Part shown: positions 38,901 to 48,380 of the stretch, in pieces
Layout: the number at the start of each line of letters is the position of its first letter
Position numbering within the stretch: the first letter of the stretch is position 1
NCBI GenBank assembly: GCA_008933995.1
Contig: WARS01000011.1
Span: 11,995,516-12,059,515, forward strand
Origin: Datnioides undecimradiatus
Taxonomy: Eukaryota > Chordata > Actinopteri > Lobotiformes > Datnioididae
Direction: 5' to 3'
Length of the DNA: 64,000 nt
Translations under genes and position numbers: made by a program
Notes under the pieces: generated by a model
The model's database searches: none
Told to the model about the DNA's origin: nothing
Seen by the model: the letters and a program-made list of their open reading frames with translations, nothing else

Positions 38901-41900
38901 ATCAAACTGAGGAAGAATAATCACCACCTGTTCACCAGTGAGTGGGCAGAGAGCGTTAAAGCACAATAGATTTAAAATATATATCGTAATTTTTATATGT
39001 TTAATTCTTGATGAGGTGATTGTGACTCATGAATTTTCTTTGTTAGCCACCATCAACTTGAATAATATGAATGACGGCTGGTACGGCGCTCTGAAAGAAA
39101 CAATTCAGCAACAGCAGAACCAGCTGGTGTGGGTGTCAGAGGGCAAGGTGAGAGACGAGCCCATCAGGTTTTTTTCTTTCCATTTCACTGAACATTATTG
39201 TTTTAACACCTGTTAGTCTGACTCAGCACCAAATAAGACAATAATTTCTCTGCTCTGCTCAGGCGGATGGCACAACAGAGGACGACTTGGATATCCACGA
39301 CGACCGTCTGTCCTACCTGTCCGCGCCAGGTAGTGAATACTCCATGTATAGCACAGACAGCCGCCACACTTCTGATTATGAGGACACAGACACAGAGGGT
39401 GGAGCATACACAGACCAGGAACTGGATGAGACTTTGAATGATGAGGTGGGTCTGCCCACGGAGCCTGCCATCACCCGCTCCTCCGAGCCTGTGAGAGAAG
39501 ACCCGCCTGTGATTCAGGACACCCCTGGTTACCCTGGATACCAGCACCCTGTGCAGCCAGAGCCAGCCAGTCGCATAGACCCTGCTGGGTTTAAGATGGC
39601 CGCTCCACAACAGGTAAAGTTCTTATCTGGCTTTGCTGGCAGGCCACTGCAGGCTGTGCCTGTGCAGAGGAATAGCTCCTTTGTCTTCAGTGTTGTGTCC
39701 TGCCCTTTGTTAAGATAAAATGTCCTTTTCTAAGCAATAAACACCTTTTAGAAGCTACTGGTATGTTATCTATTCTAACCACATTTTTGCAAGTGCAATC
39801 TCTGGCTGGTGTAAAACTGATTCAGTGTAAGGAAGAAGATCTTGGTGTTGGGGTGAGCTGTACTTTGTGTGCCCTTGGCAGGCTGTGTTATAAATGTCTC
39901 TTAACAATACTTCACAGCAAGATGAGGCTGGTCTGCCCATGCCCTCGTTGCCTCCGACGGTGGTAGCGCCCCCTGCTGTTGAGCAGCCTGTACAGCTAGA
40001 GGGTATGCACCTAGAGGAGCCGCCTGCTGCAGCCGCAGCTCCTCAGGCTGACTCACTTAGCAGCCCCAGCCCTGCCCCTGAGCTTATTCAGCCCCCACCA
40101 CCACCACACGAACCCTACCCGTCTGGACCGCCTGGTCCAGAACCAAAGGTACCCGCTGTTTCACCAGCCACTCGGACCGGGCCTGGGCCCCAGCCTGCTG
40201 TTTTAACTGCCTGTCTTCTCGCACATGCTTTCCACTCGCTCTCTGCATGACATGCCCACACTGTGTGACTCACTGAGCCCACTGTGTGCCTCTGGCTCCC
40301 AGAGAAATGTGCGACAGACTAGTCCACATGCACCACAGTGGGCTGGGAGACCAGAAGGACTGGTACATCTGAGTCTTTGACCAGGGTGAAGACATCCACA
40401 ACCAGCCCTAACTGTTGCCTCTTACTTCCTTTGCATGGCTCCTAATGTTTTTTGGGTTCCTTTCAGCTTTAACTCTCTCCTGTAGATGAACGATAGTAGC
40501 ACTTTAGAGTGGCATCATAGTGGTAGACGTGTCGTCTGTTGTAGTGCTAGTAGTTTGACATTGCATTAGATGCAAACTGAATGTTGGTTGCATGATGAAA
40601 GCTAACCTGCAGACAGTACTCTTGGTAATGATTTCCATCAAGCAATTCTCCCTATGGAAAAACAAACTTACATCAGCACACTGCATTGTGTTTTCTGTTC
40701 AGTAGTTTTGTTTTGAGTAGATGCCAACAAATCAACCTTCTTCCATAGGAATTACTGTATCTAGATTTGCTGTCTACAGGCTACACATCATTATGTTTGA
40801 AATGAGGCCTTTCAGAAATGTGCAAATTACTTGTTAGCTCACTATTTATAAAATGTGTCAATGTGTAAAAACCCAGTTGTTCCCTTATGGATTCTAATCA
40901 TTCTTGAAAGGCATCTTGTCAAACAGGCATTCAGAACTGTTTATGAATAATGGACAAAGGTTTGCTTGTGTAATTGCACTTTTAATTGTTGTTTGTTTTA
41001 ATTAAATGGTAGGATTTTTTTTTCTAAATGATTTGTTTATTGTTATATGTTCAGTTCATCAAGGTTTCAGTTTATTTGCCAGTAATGACTTTAACCATGA
41101 ATGTTACTTCTAATCTTTTGGGAAAACATTTTTCCCTGACTGCTTTTCGTCCTGCAACACGGTGATTGTTGAAAATGTCAAACTGCCGACGACGATGATG
41201 GATGTATTCATTTAGTGTCATTTCTTCACAGATGTACAAGAAAGATCTGTACAATATGGAGGACCCTGTGCGAGTCAACCATGGCCTGAAGCAGTCGATG
41301 AGCTACAGTCACCAGCCGCCGTACCAGGACAAACAGCCATACCGCGAATACGACCACCCGCCTTACGGATACGATGGAGGCGGCTACACAGAACCAAAGC
41401 CTCACAGCACTGACTCTCACCTGCACTACGACAACCGTGTGCCTCATTACAACGAACAGTGGCCCCCCTATGACCAGCAGACCTCGTCCTCTCAGCCCGC
41501 AGGGTACCAGCCAGGCCACCAGCAACCCATGGGCTACAACCCCCGGTCCCCCTATGAGGATGGACCAGGGAGGGACTACAGCCCTCCTCAGCCCCGCTAC
41601 GATGAGGCCCCACCAGTGGGCTATGATGGAAGACCGCGGCACAGTAAACCTGGGCCCGTTCGTTATGACGAACCCCCACCCCCACCGCCCGCTGGCTATG
41701 ATGCCCGCTCTCCGTATGAGGCGGAACCACACGGCTTCCCCATCAATTCACCTCGATCGCCAGAGGCACCAAAGCAGTATTACGGTGACTCTGGTCTAAG
41801 GCCCACCTACATTCCTGGACTGCCAAACCGGGGCTATAAACCAGGGATGCATGAGCCCATGATCAACTCTGAACCTACGATTCCCCCTCCTAAACCAGAG

Positions 41901-44900
41901 ACACTTTCCTCACCAGGAGAGCCAGCAATCACTCCGGGCTCCAAACCCCTCCCTCCTCCGCCCCGGGAAGACCTGGATGAAGACCCGGCCATGAAACCAC
42001 AGTCAGTGCTCAACAGAGTCAAGATGTTTGAGAATAAACGGTCTGTTTCTATGGACAGGGCTAAAGAGGGAGAGACGTCAGCGCTCAGGGTAAGTTCCTC
42101 ACAGAAGCGTGCAACGGTCACCTCAGTGCCTCAAGCACATAATGCCACAACTGCATTTGGGACAAAGAAAAACAAACGTAACTATGCATCTTAGGCTTGC
42201 AGTAAGTCCACCACTGTAAGAAGTAAAGTAAAATGATTAAAAATATAAATCAATTAAAATTTTAAATAGGAAATGGACTAAAACTAACAGGGACCATACT
42301 CTTGGTTGGAGCGTTTGCTAAGGAGGGCCAACATTTAGTAATTGTAAAAGCAACAGAAGATAACTAACGCAGCTTCTGCAGATGCATCTGTCACAAAATT
42401 GCAGAGCTGCAAGACCTGAAACTGCAAGCTTGTTCTTGCAAAATTATTATCTGTTTTGTAATCGCCTGGCCTGCGAGATGTCAGCCACAGTGCTCTCTGT
42501 CTATGTGCATGCGATTCATTCGCGGGAACAAAAATCTGGATCAGATGCAAGAAGCGCTAAAGAGGCAATCTCTCCTTGCTTTTCAGCCTGCAGATGTTCC
42601 CAAACCTGTGAGTGCACCTGGCCCAGTCCTCAAAGCTAATTCCCTCAGCAACCTTGAGCAGGAGAAGTCCACCTATAGGTATGTAGTCCTCATTACAGCA
42701 CTGCAGGCAGAAGCATAGGTGGGTGAAGGACGACTAGCAGTTCCTCACAAAGGTGTCTTGGAATACATTTCTTATTGTTTGAGCTCCCCCTAGTGGACTC
42801 ACTGTGCAGAAAGACACAAAAACATCTAAAGACCAACCCGGACTACCAGTTCTGCATGTTTGCAAGGTCAACATGGAGGAACCTCACTGTCACTGGGATA
42901 TCCAGATTGTTTTCAAACATACTCAATAATTTCATGAGCTGCCTTCAAACGACTGCGCTGTTTCTATCACCAAGACTGAAATAACATTTAGGGTACATGA
43001 GATGTCTTGATGCAGGCTTAAGGCCAGTGCTACAGCCTGTCCCTGCAGTTTAATTCTCTGCAGCTGTTTTTACTTGTTTCCTTTTGCTTTCTCTGCAGGG
43101 CTCCTGAGCCGCAGAAGCCCCATACTAAACCTCTGGATGATGTAGTGCGCTCCAACCACTATGACCCGGATGAGGATGAGGAATACTACAGGAAGCAGTT
43201 GTCCTACTTTGATCGGCGTAGCTTCGACAGCAAGGCCATGGGCCAACCCCCTCCTGGCATCAACCGCTTCCATGACCTGCCCAAACCAGCTCAGCTGTCC
43301 TATCCATACAACCGGTAAAACCATACACACCATGCCAGAAGTGGCTGATGTACTGGATTCCTGAGCTCTTCAGTCACACCGGCTGCAGGGATCAAAATTA
43401 TTTTTATTTACTGTATTGTTTGTGTCTACCTGCTGCAGAGTTGAGTCTGTAGAGAAGGTGAGTCCAGTGGAGAAAAGATATGAACCTCTGCCCCAAATCA
43501 GCCCATCCACCCAGTATGGCCCGCCAGCGTCCGCCATCCCACCCAACACACTGCCCAAGCTCAGCCCCAGTGACGGTAAGCCTGCCTGACTGTTCAACTT
43601 TCTCATGTCCGTAAACAATCACAAAAAGATGCAACAATGGGTCACTTCTGCTTAGGGCTGCAATTGTTGATCAGTCTGTCAGTTAGTTTTCTAGTGATGC
43701 CTCTAGTTTTCTTCTTAATCTATTAATCCTTTGGTGCATTTATTGTGTTTTTCTTTTCAACTGACCACTCAAAGTGCATTTACAGTACCTGCAGCATTCA
43801 CCTGGTTGCACAAACATTCATTCACTAAAATAGGCATACATGGCCATGTAAAGCTCTCTCATCGGGATAAATATAAAATGTTTTCCCTAACAAAAAAAGT
43901 TGTTAATTTATTTTGCTTACTATAAATACAATGAAGATCATATTGATACTTCTAAAATGTGAGGATATACTAATTTGACAAAAGCTGTATCTAGTCTGTA
44001 TATATAATTGAATCCTCCTTCACGTTTCCAGCAAACTCCATACCCGAGCCGTTGAGCTCACCCAATCCTAAACCTGAGCTTGCAGCTCTCAGGCCGCCCA
44101 GCAGGGACGAACCTACACCGGGTGGCTACCTGCCACCGAGGGGCCTCCCAGACAAATCCCCAGTCAACGGCACTGATGTAGCACCGCCAAAGCCACTGGC
44201 CGCTCCCGCTCCAACTAGCTACAACCGCTACGTGCCCAAGCCGTACACCAGCTCCGCCCGGCCCTTTGAGCGCAAGTTTGAGAGCCCCAAGTTCAACCAC
44301 AACCTGCTGCCCAACGACACACAGGTGAAGACAGACCTCCTCAGTAAGCCCAGTGTGGTGAGCAACAGTGGGGGGAAGCCTCAGCTGTCCCCACAGCCCC
44401 TGGATCACGACAGCGGCCTGGACACCTTCACACGCACTATGGACAACAGGCCCAAATACCAGCACAATAACATCAACGCCATCCCCAAGGCCATCCCCGT
44501 AAGGTACAAAACTCATCAATTTTCGTGTCCGACAGCAGCAGTAAGTTCTCTGAGGGTAATCACTGAGCTGCAGAAAGACAGAAAGAGACTTTTGTTTGTT
44601 CACTGGAGGTTTGTTCTCGTGTCCTCTGCTGTGCATTATTCACTGCCTTCACCGTTTTGACTGATGATGCTGACTTCTGTGCCTCCGTCCCTCAGCCCCA
44701 GCACGCTGGACGATGACGATGAAGATGAAGGGCACACAGTGGTGGCCACCGCCCGGGGGATCTTTAACTGTAACGGAGGGGTCCTGAGCTCCATTGAGAC
44801 GGGTGTCAGCATCATCATCCCCCAGGGTGCCATCCCCGAGAGTGTGGAGCAGGAGATTTACTTCAAGGTGTGCCGGGACAACAGCATCCTGCCCCCCCTC

Positions 44901-46680
44901 GACAAGGAGAAAGGTCGGTCCCTGAGTTTCTTTACACCTGAAACATGTCAGGGCACAAACAGTCACTACATCTTGAACACTGCTGGAATTTATCTAAAAA
45001 CCACAGGAAACAGTTTGTGACTCTTTGTTCAAGAGATCATGTGGGATTTAACTGCATATGATAATTTCTCAAAATAAATGACTACATCAGGATGAAGTAC
45101 CTCTTTATCAGACAGTTGTAGAATTGATTTTATACATTTGTGACTCTTCAGAAATTACTAGTATTATTCTGCACATTGGTGTTGATGTGTAATTAAACAA
45201 AAGCAAAGAAGACTACATACCTATAAGATAATCTGTATGAACAGAGCGTGTAAGAGCCCTCAAGGATTATTTTTAAATTAACATGTAGCACCAGGGGGAT
45301 TGTGATAATTTAATTAAACTGTCAAGTCAGTTAACAGTTAATTCTCATTTGCTATGAAGGCCTGGGAACAGACTCTGTTTTCCCTCCTGATTGGGTAATA
45401 AATAATCCCATGCCCTGATTAATTCCTGCATTTTTAATTTGTGGAATTTAAATCTTGTTGTGTGTCCGCGCAGGAGAAACACTGCTAAGTCCGCTGGTGA
45501 TGTGTGGCCCTCATGGACTCAAGTTCCTGAAGCCGGTGGAGCTGCGCTTACCTCACTGTGCGTCTATGACCCCTGATGGTTGGTCTTTTGCTCTAAAATC
45601 CTCCGACTCCTCGTCGGGTACGCTGTCCTCTCTCTGTCCTTTGGGGTCTGTGGGCTGGCTTTGGTGATGTAGAGAGGAGAGTTTCTTGGCGTCTGATTAA
45701 TTTAAATCAGCTCATCTGTTTTTTCTTTTCCCCTCACTTCTTTTCATGTGTGAAAGTTTTTTTATTTCCACTTTTATGAAGTATGAGGATCACTTATGGT
45801 TTATATAAGTGGTTACTTCATGAGTTTTAAATTAATGAATGTTTACTTTACTTTACTTTAATACTGTAATCCAGTTATGCAGAAAACAGCATTTCAGACA
45901 CATTAATTTTCAGTACCTGTTTATACTTGTCTTCTGTGAAACAAATTCTTATTTACACAAACTTTACAGTTACAGTTCAATCTCCTTAATATGAGATCCA
46001 GCTTTATGAGATTCATAAAAAAGGGACCCTACGTGCCGCAGCAGAGTCAGAGATATCATGTTGTCAAAACTTGGTGCCTACGAGACCTAAAACACAACTC
46101 ATCTCCTCACAGTTCAGAGATTCAGCTGTTTATGCTAATGGCAGCTAATATAGCCCAGAGCTGCGAGCTTAATTGACATTTACAAAGACCATTGGGTCAT
46201 GTAGCAACATGTAGATGCTGCGACTTCCAGAAACAGCTTTCTATGGGAGCAGGTAGACATGTGCTTTGATCAGATACAGGGACCTGAAATGCCCTCCTCT
46301 GTGTAACTAGACTTCAGCTAATCTGGTGGCAAATACATTTATGTATTACTTAACCGTGAGTTGAAATTCATTACATTAATGAACCATTAAACATGAACTA
46401 TCATTTCATGCATTAAGGCATTAAATTATCATATTAAATCATTAGTCACACATGTTCTTATTGAGGTTTGTTTAATTTAATTTGATATAATCAGAAGAAT
46501 GCACCTTTTTTTTTTTTTTTTTTTTGTACTGTAAAGAGGAAGAGAGGAGCGCCAGCAGCTGACATCATGTCTCTATTTCCTGCAGGTGATCCCAAAACCT
46601 GGCAGAACAAATCTCTCCCTGGAGACCCAAACTACCTGGTGGGTGCAAACTGTGTGTCTGTGCTCATTGACCACTTCTGA
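29930..46680 (+). CDS. tjp1: Tight junction protein 1 (ZO-1), 27 joined coding exons, 1737 aa
   Basis: MAGUK scaffold that links claudins, JAMs, occludin and connexins to actin at tight and adherens junctions. Exons read: 29921-29977, 30422-30546, 30664-30766, 30940-31255, 31590-31693, 32395-32563, 32652-32796, 35271-35398, 35966-36071, 36653-36803, 37423-37531, 37623-37842, 38075-38259, 38357-38452, 38549-38631, 38727-38937, 39047-39147, 39263-39613, 39918-40148, 41232-42089, 42587-42678, 43099-43314, 43439-43575, 44032-44503, 44696-44913, 45474-45617, 46586-46680. All introns are GT-AG and phases close to 5214 nt including the stop. The order is PDZ1, PDZ2, PDZ3, SH3, GUK, acidic, Pro-rich, ZU5, as in vertebrate ZO-1. 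The ZU5 domain at the C-terminus distinguishes it from ZO-2 and ZO-3. The start ATG (29930) matches the Met of MEETAIWEQHT in human ZO-1, recalled from memory; a stop lies in frame upstream in the presumed 16.6-kb first exon. Whether this is the teleost a or b copy cannot be told. Confidence 0.97.
30422..30766 (+). CDS. tjp1: tjp1 PDZ1 domain exons
   Basis: Two exons (30422-30546, 30664-30766) encode residues 17-92. The carboxylate-binding loop appears as [17 protein letters not shown], the ZO-1 version of the GLGF motif, followed by [17 protein letters not shown] and [20 protein letters not shown]. In ZO-1 this PDZ binds claudin C-termini. The donor of the first exon lies inside a Gln codon (CTGCA|GTAAGA). 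Confidence 0.96.
30940..31255 (+). CDS. tjp1: tjp1 basic/Ser-Arg hinge exon between PDZ1 and PDZ2
   Basis: The exon encodes the end of PDZ1 ([11 protein letters not shown]), an acidic patch ([20 protein letters not shown]), then a long Arg/Ser stretch ending [14 protein letters not shown] and the first strand of PDZ2 ([11 protein letters not shown]). The Gly/Arg/Ser run ([20 protein letters not shown]) appears longer than in mammalian ZO-1 as I recall it. It is probably disordered and a phosphorylation target. Confidence 0.93.
31590..32563 (+). CDS. tjp1: tjp1 PDZ2 domain exons
   Basis: Exons 31590-31693 and 32395-32563 encode residues 198-288. PDZ2 runs roughly 186-264: [40 protein letters not shown] and [22 protein letters not shown]-family PDZ2 domains form domain-swapped dimers and bind connexin-43. 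The intervening intron (31694-32394) contains an old interspersed repeat. Confidence 0.95.
32005..32290 (+). repeat. Interspersed repeat, family C, in tjp1 intron between PDZ2 exons
   Basis: CTACAACTAACAATTATTTC, CACAAAATGTCTGAGTTCCC, CTCAAAGTCCAAAGTAATAT, TAGAGATATTCAGTTTAATC and CATATTTGAGTGGCTGAAAA follow the family C order. It occupies much of the intron 31694-32394. Confidence 0.55.
32652..36071 (+). CDS. tjp1: tjp1 linker exons between PDZ2 and PDZ3
   Basis: Exons 32652-32796, 35271-35398 and 35966-36071 encode residues 289-415: [40 protein letters not shown], a Lys/Glu/Pro-rich segment, then [20 protein letters not shown]. Phases run 1-2-1-2 without a break. The segment is low complexity and Ser/Arg rich, as in other ZO-1 proteins, and is probably unstructured. 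The 2.5-kb intron 32797-35270 holds nothing I recognise. Confidence 0.92.
36653..37531 (+). CDS. tjp1: tjp1 PDZ3 domain exons
   Basis: Exons 36653-36803 and 37423-37531 encode residues 415-501. [20 protein letters not shown] carries the binding loop, followed by [20 protein letters not shown] and [23 protein letters not shown]3 of ZO-1 binds JAM-A and packs against SH3-GUK. The domain is almost identical to the human one as recalled. Confidence 0.96.
37623..38259 (+). CDS. tjp1: tjp1 SH3 and U5 hinge exons
   Basis: Exons 37623-37842 and 38075-38259 encode residues 502-636. [40 protein letters not shown] and the basic U5 hinge ([20 protein letters not shown]) match MAGUK SH3-hinge architecture. 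The U5 hinge regulates occludin and calmodulin contacts in the family. Confidence 0.95.
38357..39147 (+). CDS. tjp1: tjp1 guanylate-kinase-like (GUK) domain exons
   Basis: Exons 38357-38452, 38549-38631, 38727-38937 and 39047-39147 encode residues 637-800. The glycine-poor [20 protein letters not shown] replaces the nucleotide-binding P-loop of real guanylate kinases, so the domain is a protein-binding pseudo-enzyme. [20 protein letters not shown] and [20 protein letters not shown] are diagnostic of ZO-1. The GUK of ZO-1 binds occludin. Confidence 0.95.
39263..39613 (+). CDS. tjp1: tjp1 U6/acidic region exon
   Basis: The exon encodes 117 residues (801-917) in phase 0-0: [20 protein letters not shown], then the acidic Tyr/Ser/Thr block [20 protein letters not shown], followed by a Pro-rich stretch. 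The U6 region of ZO-1 folds back on SH3-GUK and restrains binding. This acidic block is highly conserved. Confidence 0.95.
39918..40148 (+). CDS. tjp1: tjp1 alpha-domain cassette exon
   Basis: A 77-codon exon bounded by phase-0 introns on both sides, so it can be skipped without shifting frame. It sits exactly where mammalian ZO-1 has its alternatively spliced alpha motif (80 residues, recalled) and keeps short anchors (LEEP, PQADSL). The rest is a divergent Pro/Ala/Glu-rich sequence with PPAAAAAPQ and QPPPPPHEP runs. In mammals the alpha+ and alpha- forms differ between junction types. Confidence 0.88.
41232..42089 (+). CDS. tjp1: tjp1 long Pro/Tyr-rich C-terminal exon
   Basis: A single 858-nt exon, phase 0-0 (residues 995-1280), encodes a disordered region with many YD/YE-Pro units ([27 protein letters not shown]) and ends in the conserved [30 protein letters not shown]. 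That final block is strongly conserved in ZO-1. The region binds actin/cortactin and ZO partners in the family. Long antisense ORFs over this exon are shadows of its biased codon pattern. Confidence 0.95.
42587..44503 (+). CDS. tjp1: tjp1 C-terminal linker exons before ZU5
   Basis: Exons 42587-42678, 43099-43314, 43439-43575 and 44032-44503 encode residues 1281-1586. Recognisable ZO-1 blocks are [51 protein letters not shown] and [15 protein letters not shown]. In mammals part of this segment is the actin-binding region. Between the conserved blocks the sequence is Pro/Ser rich and diverged. Confidence 0.94.
44696..46680 (+). CDS. tjp1: tjp1 ZU5 domain and C-terminus exons
   Basis: Exons 44696-44913, 45474-45617 and 46586-46680 encode residues 1586-1737. 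Residues from [20 protein letters not shown] through [20 protein letters not shown] to [17 protein letters not shown] (stop) are a ZU5 domain, found in ZO-1 but not in ZO-2 or ZO-3, where it binds MRCK/GRINL1A-type partners. The donor after 44913 is the weak GTCGGT, but phase and homology require it. The middle exon has two usable donors, described separately. Confidence 0.95.
45558..45617 (+). other. tjp1: In-frame alternative 5' splice segment, 20 codons, inside ZU5
   Basis: The exon starting at 45474 can end at the distal donor CGTCGG|GTACGC (45617) or the proximal donor CTCACT|GTGCGT (45557). Both leave phase 1 and both join correctly to GTGATCCCAAA at 46586. The difference is exactly 60 nt encoding [20 protein letters not shown]. 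The short form reproduces the HCDPKTWQN junction of canonical human ZO-1, and I recall the long insert also in some vertebrate isoforms. Confidence 0.75.
45842..45862. repeat. Short (ACTTT)n tract
   Basis: Three to four TTTAC/ACTTT units in the last tjp1 intron. Confidence 0.7.
46506..46525. repeat. Poly(T) tract upstream of the last tjp1 exon
   Basis: Twenty consecutive T, about 60 nt before the acceptor at 46585. It may assist splicing of the final intron or be the tail of a reverse-oriented retroelement. Confidence 0.85.
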
Positions 46681-48380
46681 AGAGGGCAACAGCTGGCCTG
46701 TTACTGAATGTGATAAACAGGGGACCTCAGTTGCCCCTGCCGTGCTCCCTCCACCGTGGCGGGGTGCACGATGCTCGATGAAGTATGAACTTGATACTCT
46801 CACGTTGTTTACTGTGCCCAACATTTAAAAAAAAAAAAAAAAGAAAAAGAAAAAAAACACAAACACAAGGAGAGTCTGAGGAGTCCAGCTTCCCCAAGGC
46901 TGTACTCTTGTTTTTTTCTTTCGTTTTTTTTCGGTGCTTTCAAGGCTTGCAAAAAATAAAGATTAAAAACAAGTTATTTAAACAAAGGAACTGAAGTTGG
47001 AATGCATGACCAGTGCCACAGACTGAATAATCTCATTTTCACATTTTTAGCTAATTTTGTAAAAGGTCAGAGCAGTGCGAGAAAGCGGAGAATTTTGGAA
47101 ACTCGTTTAATATTGCAATGGGATTTTTGCGTACTGTTAAAAAAAACAAAAACAAACAAAACCAACAAAAAAAAAAACCAACAACTCACAAACAGCAAAG
47201 TTGGTATATGCAAAACTTTTGTTTGTGAGTTCTGTGGTCATGCGTTTCACTCATGAAGGATCTCTGAGGACTTGAGAAATGCTGAGCCTGACTTATGAAG
47301 AAACACGTAGGCATCATAAAGATGAGAAAATAAGACGGTTAAGTATTAGTACGAGACACCTGTTTGTTCTGACGGGTCTGTCTCTATTTAAAACCGATGT
47401 TTTTGTAGCAATGTTTTACCGTAGATAAATATACTGACTTGATTTTACAAACTCCTGCTGTCTAGAGATCTATGCATGTGCTATGACTCAGGTCCAGAAG
47501 CCTGCTACTACTAAGTTCAACACATGAAACCCCATCGTACACTGCAAGCAGTGATGCCTTATCTGCATATTAACTTTTCAGTGAAACTTTAAAACATCAG
47601 ATCCTTCAGTTGTCGCGATCACTACGGAAGAAAAAGTTGTCTCTGCATTTTCTCATAAACAGTGAACTTGGATTTTAGCACACGAGAATAATTGAGGCTG
47701 ACGAAAAGGTATGCTTTCTTTTACTGCTATGCATATGAAGTCTGAGGAAATACAAAAAAGCTAGAAAATGTTTAAATTGTGGCTGTACATATTGCTAGTA
47801 TATGGCCTTGGTTCTCTGTAAATGAACTTTTGTACATCTTTGTTATTTTGTATAAAAGAGAAAACGTTTGTTTAAAAAAGAGAAAGCGGTTACATTGGTT
47901 ATGTTTGTATTCTGGTTATACCCCTGAGCCTTGGAACTGACATAAGCAGTAATAAGTCCGACTTTTCTACCAACATATACACACACTACTTAAGGCATTT
48001 TTAACAGTCAGAAAACTTTTTATTCTTATTTACAAAATAGAGAAGTGCTTGGTTTAAATGATTTTAAAAGATGTACTTGAGGGGGTCTGCTGTGAAGAGT
48101 GGTCCCTTCCTTTATTTGTGATACTGGATGCTGTATTGTGTGCCCTGAAATGTATTTTTGTACTAATAGACAATTTATTATGGCACATCAGTACTACTGT
48201 ATTTTCTTTTGATATGATAACACTGCTTCAACCCGACACTAGTTTATTTTCCCGTGTGGCTGACATTCTTTTTATTTATTTTGGGGTTTTTTTTTCTTCT
48301 GTTCAACTTTATTTTTTTTCCTTTGCAACACATTTCTAAGTATACCACTGTATTAATAAATAAATTCATTTTTAAAGTAA
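46681..48380 (+). other. tjp1: tjp1 3' UTR
   Basis: AT-rich sequence with A-rich runs (46827-46857 and about 47140-47180) follows the stop. AATAAA occurs at 46955-46960 and in an overlapping AATAAATAAA at 48355-48364. The distal pair is the likelier main poly(A) signal, giving about 1.7 kb of UTR; the proximal one could give a 0.3-kb UTR. The end coordinate is inferred from the signal. Confidence 0.6.
48355..48364 (+). terminator. tjp1: Distal poly(A) signal of tjp1
   Basis: Two overlapping AATAAA hexamers. Sequence after them (TTCATTTTTAAAGTAAGTGC, then TGTGTTGTGTTG) is GT-rich, as expected downstream of a cleavage site. Confidence 0.6.

Noticed and set aside
40149-40250. Read-through of the alpha exon giving a truncated ZO-1
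   Set aside because: Possible as intron retention, but a good GTACCC donor and the homologous next exon make normal splicing far likelier; nothing supports retention.
41226-41732. Long antisense ORFs (168 and 151 codons) over the Pro/Tyr-rich tjp1 exon
   Set aside because: They mirror the codon bias of a repetitive Pro/Tyr/Asp-coding exon, lack family resemblance, and the + strand frame is proven by homology.
44058-44636. 192-codon antisense ORF over tjp1 exon 44032-44503
   Set aside because: Shadow of a GC-rich coding exon, running past the splice site; residues are Val/Gly/Leu-rich without domains.
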